A stretch of 10,089 nt of DNA, taken from Dehalococcoidia bacterium (GTDB taxonomy: Bacteria; Chloroflexota; Dehalococcoidia; GIF9; AB-539-J10). Made by a program: the position numbers and the translations under genes. Below, piece by piece: positions 6,500 to 10,089 of the stretch (position 1 is its first letter; every line of letters begins with the position of its first letter). Under the pieces are notes generated by a model. It was not told where the DNA came from. It was given only the letters and a program-made list of their open reading frames with translations, and made no database searches. The stretch covers positions 1 to 10,089 of the forward strand of contig SOJB01000080.1 in the NCBI GenBank assembly GCA_004376695.1, given 5' to 3'.

Positions 6500-6852
6500 T
6501 GGAGAACCTTCCCGGTAACTTCCCCTTCGTTGCCGCAGTATTGCTTATGGGCATAGCACTTTATATTCTTATTTTCAGAAGAAACCTGATCAAAATCGTG
6601 ATGGGCATTGCCATTTTGTCGTCTTCCGTCAACCTCTTTTTGGTGACCCTGGGTTATCGGGCAGGCGGTGTTGCGCCTATTTATACGGAAGCACCAGAAG
6701 GACCGATGGTACTCCCCGTAGTACAGGCCTTGACCCTGACCAACATCGTCATTGCCGTGGCGACCTCAGCCCTGATACTCTCCCTGGTAATACGCATTTA
6801 CCGTCATACTGGGACCTTAGACTCAGAAAAATCCAGGAGGATGAAAGGATAG
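6496..6852 (+). CDS. mbhG: MrpC/NuoK-like membrane subunit (MbhG)
   Basis: The 118-residue protein has three membrane helices in the NuoK/MrpC family. The second helix carries the usual NLIKIVMGIAILSSSVNLFL pattern and the third is VQALTLTNIVIAVATSALIL. Many MrpC proteins have Asp-Pro before this helix; here it is Leu-Pro. The frame is open from 6379, but ATG 6496 is chosen. It overlaps the mbhF stop (ATGA), has GGGGAGG at 6479-6485 ten bases upstream and gives the family N-terminus. ATG 6499 directly follows and is an equally plausible protein start. Confidence 0.9.
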   Translation: MMENLPGNFPFVAAVLLMGIALYILIFRRNLIKIVMGIAILSSSVNLFLVTLGYRAGGVAPIYTEAPEGPMVLPVVQALTLTNIVIAVATSALILSLVIRIYRHTGTLDSEKSRRMKG

Positions 6853-6856
6853 TAAT

Positions 6857-8425
6857 TTGGCTACCCTGATAGAGCACTCTTCCATCCTGATCATAGCCAT
6901 ACCTTTGTTGGCCGCATTCTTGACACCGCTAATCGGTATGGCAAGTAAGAAAGCCAGAAATGTACTTGTGCTGGCTAGCCTGGCATTTGTCGCGCTTCTG
7001 GTTCTTGCCCTAGCAAGAGACGTCATCCTCAATGGAATCCACGTTTATACACTTGGTGCCGCTTCCCCTGGCCTTACTACTCCCGGTGGTGGCGTGGCGC
7101 CGGTGCGGATAATTCTGGAAGTAGACGCCATATCCATATTCATGGGCATAACAGTTGCACTTATTTCTCTGGTGGCAGCTATATATTCGCTGTCCGCTGT
7201 GAAAGGAGAGACGGGACAGAACAGGTTCTACACCCTGCTGTTGCTTATGGTAGGGGGCATGTTTGGAATGGTGTTTACCGGTGACCTGTTTAACCTATTT
7301 GTCTTTTTAGAGATAACTTCTATTTCCGGGGCAGCGTTGATAGCTTTCAGAACTAGGTCTGCCGACAGCCAGGAAGGTGGATTCAAATACATAGTTGTGT
7401 CTGCCATCGCCTCTCTGATGGTTCTATTTGCCATTGGCCTACTGTATGCCCAGTATAATTCGCTCAACATAGGGGCTCTTGCCGCAGCGATGCAATATAC
7501 GATGCTAGATAAGATAGCGCTCGTCATATTGATATCTGCCTTTGCTATGAAGCTGGGTGGTGTTCCTATGCACATGTGGCTCTCAGATACGTATTCGGTT
7601 GCCCCGGTAAGCATAACTGCTCTACTTATAACGGCAAGTCAAGCGTCCATGTATGCCCTTGCCAGAACATGCTTTACTCTTTATGGGGTCACTCTCAACC
7701 CGGCTGCGGTAGGGTGGATAATCATAGCCATCGGAATACTGAGCATGTTCATCGGGGTCACCATGGCTGTCCGGCAAACGGACATCACACGCCTGATTGC
7801 CTACAACTGCGTCTGCGAGAGTGGGTTTATGCTGGTTGGACTAGGGGTTGGTCTCGCTGTTCTGGCTAACCCGGAAGCCTTAGCTGCTTACGGAATAACG
7901 GCTATCAGTGGTGCCATTTTCCATATGATAAATCATGCTCTATTTGAGGGGCTCCTGTTCCTAGCCGCCGGGGCGATATTCTATCGCATCGGTACTAGAG
8001 ACCTTAACCAGATGGGTGGTCTCGGTCATACCATGAAGTTCACAGCAATACTCTTCCTGCTCGGAGCTCTGGCCAGTTCCGGTATTCCTCCCTTCAATGG
8101 CTTTGCCTCAAAGATATTGATTTATCAATCTGTATATCAATTCAACCCGATACTAACCATAATTGGCATATTGGTATCAATCATAACTCTGGCTGTTTTC
8201 ATGAAAGCCTTTTTCGCTGCGTTCACCGGAGCATCGTTGCCTCAATACAAGGGAACAAAGGAGGCGCCAAAGACGATGATAGCTGCAATGACCATTCTCG
8301 CTGTGATCATCATCTTCTTCGGCCTGTTTCCGGGTCTAATCGTTGATGGGATAGTTCGCCCAGCTACCGATGCCTTGGTGGACCAGTCACCATACATCAA
8401 CGCAATCATGGGAGCTATACCATGA
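6857..8425 (+). CDS. mbhH: MrpD/NuoN-like proton/sodium channel subunit (MbhH)
   Basis: The 522-residue protein has about 14 membrane helices and the antiporter-like proton channel fold shared with NuoL/M/N and MrpA/D. The entrance glutamate is Glu152 in FVFLEITS. The helix with Lys232 (AFAMKLGGVPMHMWL) and the later histidines (His356, His360) are present. At the position where relatives usually keep a lysine after NHA, this protein has Glu364 (NHALFEGLLF). The helix starting RLIAYNCVCESG also differs from the usual AYSSVSQ pattern. In Mbh this subunit couples H2 evolution to ion export. The TTG start at 6857 has AAAGGA at 6844-6849 and a four-base gap after mbhG. Its end overlaps mbhI by four bases. 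Confidence 0.94.
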   Translation: MATLIEHSSILIIAIPLLAAFLTPLIGMASKKARNVLVLASLAFVALLVLALARDVILNGIHVYTLGAASPGLTTPGGGVAPVRIILEVDAISIFMGITVALISLVAAIYSLSAVKGETGQNRFYTLLLLMVGGMFGMVFTGDLFNLFVFLEITSISGAALIAFRTRSADSQEGGFKYIVVSAIASLMVLFAIGLLYAQYNSLNIGALAAAMQYTMLDKIALVILISAFAMKLGGVPMHMWLSDTYSVAPVSITALLITASQASMYALARTCFTLYGVTLNPAAVGWIIIAIGILSMFIGVTMAVRQTDITRLIAYNCVCESGFMLVGLGVGLAVLANPEALAAYGITAISGAIFHMINHALFEGLLFLAAGAIFYRIGTRDLNQMGGLGHTMKFTAILFLLGALASSGIPPFNGFASKILIYQSVYQFNPILTIIGILVSIITLAVFMKAFFAAFTGASLPQYKGTKEAPKTMIAAMTILAVIIIFFGLFPGLIVDGIVRPATDALVDQSPYINAIMGAIP

Positions 8426-8772
8426 CGTCAATTATAGAATCTGGCTATGAGTTTTGGAACCCCATTATCTGGCTCATTGCCTTTGTAGTAGTGATGGTCA
8501 TAGTCTACTTCTTCAGGAGGCAAGGACAGGAGAAATACAAGAAGGGTGAGGCTCAAGCACAGATTTTCCTGTGTGGGGAAGAGGTTCCCGAGGCAGAGCA
8601 GCGCCAGGTAAGAGGAGGCAATGCATACTGGGGGTTCTTTGAAACCCTTAAGGAATACTATGGCGGGATCATAAGACCGCATACTGGAATAGTTAATGAC
8701 TATGTAATCTGGTTCATAGCTGTTATGGCCGTAAGTGCCGTAGTACTGTTCATCGTCGAGCTAGCTAAGTAG
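8422..8772 (+). CDS. mbhI: MbhI-like small membrane linker subunit
   Basis: The 116-residue protein has one hydrophobic segment near 14-31 and another near 93-112, separated by a charged stretch containing FLCGEEVPEAE and NAYWGFFETLKEYY. This layout, and the place between the MrpD-like subunit and the small hydrogenase subunit, fit MbhI. In the archaeal complex MbhI links the Mrp-like antiporter module to the hydrogenase membrane arm. The ATG overlaps the mbhH stop by four bases, with GGAG at 8410-8413. Identification rests mainly on position and overall pattern, so it is less certain than its neighbours. Confidence 0.8.
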   Translation: MTSIIESGYEFWNPIIWLIAFVVVMVIVYFFRRQGQEKYKKGEAQAQIFLCGEEVPEAEQRQVRGGNAYWGFFETLKEYYGGIIRPHTGIVNDYVIWFIAVMAVSAVVLFIVELAK

Positions 8773-8796
8773 TCTGAACAGGCACAGGAGAGATAT

Positions 8797-9228
8797 TTGA
8801 GCTTAAAGGCATTCAAAAGAGCACTGTGGGTCTACCATCTTAACACTGGCTCATGCAATGGATGCGATATTGAGATTCTAGCCGTGCTTACGCCTAGATA
8901 TGATGTTGAGCGTTTTGGTATTATGCTTGTCGGCTCACCGCGCCATGCTGATGTATTACTGGTGACGGGCCCCGTCGTTAAGCAGATGGTGCCGCGAGTC
9001 AAGCGTATATACGAACAAACACCTGACCCAAAGCTGGTCATAGTAGTTGGCAGCTGCGGCATAGAAGGGGGCGTATTCTATGAATCGTATAGTTTGGCGG
9101 GACCTGTGGACCAGATCATACCGGTCGATGTTTATGTCCCGGGATGTCCACCCCGACCTGAAGCCATCATAGAAGCAGTAGTCAAAGCCTGGGTAAAGCT
9201 CGAAAAGGCTGAGCAGGGAGTGAGATAA
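8797..9228 (+). CDS. mbhJ: Group 4 [NiFe] hydrogenase small subunit, NuoB-like (MbhJ)
   Basis: This 143-residue soluble subunit of the electron path carries one [4Fe-4S] cluster next to the [NiFe] site. All four ligand cysteines are visible: Cys20 and Cys23 (SCNGCDIE), Cys87 (GSCGIEGG) and Cys117 (PGCPPRPE). It has no signal peptide, as expected for the cytoplasm-facing group 4 enzymes. The TTG start at 8797 follows AGGAG at 8786-8790 with a six-base spacing. The 24-base gap after mbhI is the largest in the operon, which marks the change from membrane arm to soluble arm. Confidence 0.95.
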   Translation: MSLKAFKRALWVYHLNTGSCNGCDIEILAVLTPRYDVERFGIMLVGSPRHADVLLVTGPVVKQMVPRVKRIYEQTPDPKLVIVVGSCGIEGGVFYESYSLAGPVDQIIPVDVYVPGCPPRPEAIIEAVVKAWVKLEKAEQGVR

Positions 9229-9765
9229 ATGGAATTACTGAGTCCTGAGGAAATAGCTGATAGCTTCAAGACAACTCTGAGAGATGGCTTTATTGATGCC
9301 AAAATCCATCGATGCGAAGTTGCCGTCAGGAAGAATATCTTCAGTACGATTTGGATATATGTCAAGGGAGAGGCATTTAGAGAAGCAGTGGAACATTTAT
9401 GTAAACTCCAGGAACATCCTCACCTGGCGGTGATTTCATCCTGTGACCTTGGAGAGCATATCGAGTTAATATATCACTTCACGATATATTACGGGCGCCA
9501 CCTTGAGGAGCTATCACTGGGGTTGCGGGTAAACCTACCCAAGAGTGACCTGAAGATACCAACGATTACAGATATCATTCCCGGGGCACTGTTCACCGAG
9601 CGTGAAACCCAGGAAATGATGGGAGTAGAGGTCGTCGGTATCCCGGACAAAAGGCGATTATTCCTGCCTGAGGACTTCCCAGAGGGTGTCTATCCCTGGA
9701 GAACAGATGAGAAAGGCCCACCTGATGACATGCTCAGGGTTCTGCCGGGAAGGGAGCCAAAATGA
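9229..9765 (+). CDS. mbhK: NuoC-like 30-kDa subunit of Mbh-type hydrogenase (MbhK)
   Basis: The 178-residue protein belongs to the complex I 30-kDa (NuoC) family. It has an alpha/beta N-terminal domain and the conserved C-terminal run ERETQEMMGVEVVGIPD then RRLFLPEDFPEGVYPWR (about 124-159). It has no cofactor; it stabilises the contact between the large and small hydrogenase subunits. ATG 9229 is immediately after the mbhJ stop, with GGGAGTGAG just upstream. Its stop overlaps the next start (ATGA). The family's usual aromatic residue in the DMFGI motif is Met here. Confidence 0.93.
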   Translation: MELLSPEEIADSFKTTLRDGFIDAKIHRCEVAVRKNIFSTIWIYVKGEAFREAVEHLCKLQEHPHLAVISSCDLGEHIELIYHFTIYYGRHLEELSLGLRVNLPKSDLKIPTITDIIPGALFTERETQEMMGVEVVGIPDKRRLFLPEDFPEGVYPWRTDEKGPPDDMLRVLPGREPK

Positions 9766-10089
9766 TGCCGGGAGAGACGAAGAAGGCGACCTATACCATC
9801 CCTATAGGCCCGATCCATCCGGCATTGAAGGAACCGATTCGGCTTGCTCTTAGCGTTGATGGTGAGGAGATTGTCGATGTCGATGTCTTTGTGGGACAGG
9901 TTCATCGCGGTATCGAGTGGCTTGGTATGAATAGAAATAATCCCATCCAGACTATATACCTGGCGGAACGGGTATGTGGTATCTGCAATATATGTCATCC
10001 GTTCGCATTTGTCATGGCTGTTGAGCACGCTACCGGAATCACTCCACCGGCGCGTGCTGAATATATAAGGACGATTATCGCTGAAATGG
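9762..10089 (+). CDS. mbhL: Group 4 [NiFe] hydrogenase large subunit, NuoD-like (MbhL), partial
   Basis: Only the first 109 residues are inside the window; the gene continues past the right edge. The N-terminus has GPIHPALKEP (16-25), VGQVHRGIEWLG (44-55) and the L1 nickel motif ERVCGICNICH (69-79). Cys72 and Cys75 form the N-terminal CxxC that binds the [NiFe] centre, and His79 follows. An extra cysteine, Cys78, lies in the motif. The partner C-terminal CxxC is outside the window, so true hydrogenase activity cannot be confirmed. The first ATG (9762) overlaps the mbhK stop, with GGGAG at 9752-9756; ATG 9765 follows directly and is an alternative. Confidence 0.93.
   Translation, partial: MMPGETKKATYTIPIGPIHPALKEPIRLALSVDGEEIVDVDVFVGQVHRGIEWLGMNRNNPIQTIYLAERVCGICNICHPFAFVMAVEHATGITPPARAEYIRTIIAEM

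Noticed and set aside
4388..10089. Recent transfer or mosaic origin of the operon suggested by base composition
   Set aside because: Early mbh genes look richer in G+C than mbhH (for example 35 of 60 at 4981-5040 against 23 of 60 at 8161-8220). Single lines vary widely, other late-operon lines return to about 55 percent, and AT-rich helices explain part of it.
1..10089. CRISPR arrays, insertion sequences, phage genes or defence systems
   Set aside because: No regularly spaced repeats, transposase motifs or integrase-like proteins were seen. The region is a housekeeping block plus an energy-metabolism operon.

Overview
The window reads as bacterial chromosome. It carries a Rho terminator factor, bacterial-type CTP synthase, two -35/-10 promoters that match the consensus exactly, and Shine-Dalgarno sites before most genes. 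The order pyrG - small transaldolase - rho, together with the style of the proteins, suggests the Chloroflexota (Dehalococcoidia-like lineages). That placement comes from memory of gene order and was not tested. All genes I accept are on the + strand.

Region 1 (1-3750) is a housekeeping block. A TTGACA-17-TATAAT promoter at 17-45 drives pyrG (124-1758, CTP synthase). A fructose-6-phosphate-aldolase-type transaldolase (1760-2416) follows one base after the pyrG stop. Then comes rho (2485-3750), which carries glycine at two positions that contact bicyclomycin in E. coli Rho.

Region 2 (3751-4387) is a 637-base gap between the two blocks. It holds a probable 36-residue four-cysteine protein (3852-3962). 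It also holds a cluster of inverted repeats at 4124-4237 that could fold into a branched RNA, a second consensus promoter (TTGACA-16-TATAAT, 4256-4283), and a leader of about 97 bases with a hairpin ahead of the next operon.

Region 3 (4388-10089, running off the right edge) is a tightly packed operon with the same order as the archaeal membrane-bound hydrogenase (Mbh) operon, mbhA to mbhL. Seven Mrp-antiporter-like membrane subunits come first (MrpE, MrpF, MrpG, split MrpB N-terminal part, its partner, MrpB, MrpC). They are followed by the MrpD-like channel subunit, the small linker subunit MbhI, and the soluble arm: the [NiFe] small subunit, a NuoC-like subunit, and the [NiFe] large subunit cut off by the window edge. 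Genes overlap by 1-8 bases or sit 0-24 bases apart, so they are presumably one transcript. In the known family, ferredoxin electrons reduce protons to H2 at the [NiFe] site, and the energy drives the Mrp-like module to export H+/Na+. The N-terminal nickel-binding CxxC is present. The second motif and the membrane anchor and ferredoxin-like subunits (MbhM, MbhN) would lie beyond the right edge, so hydrogenase activity is likely but not proven here.
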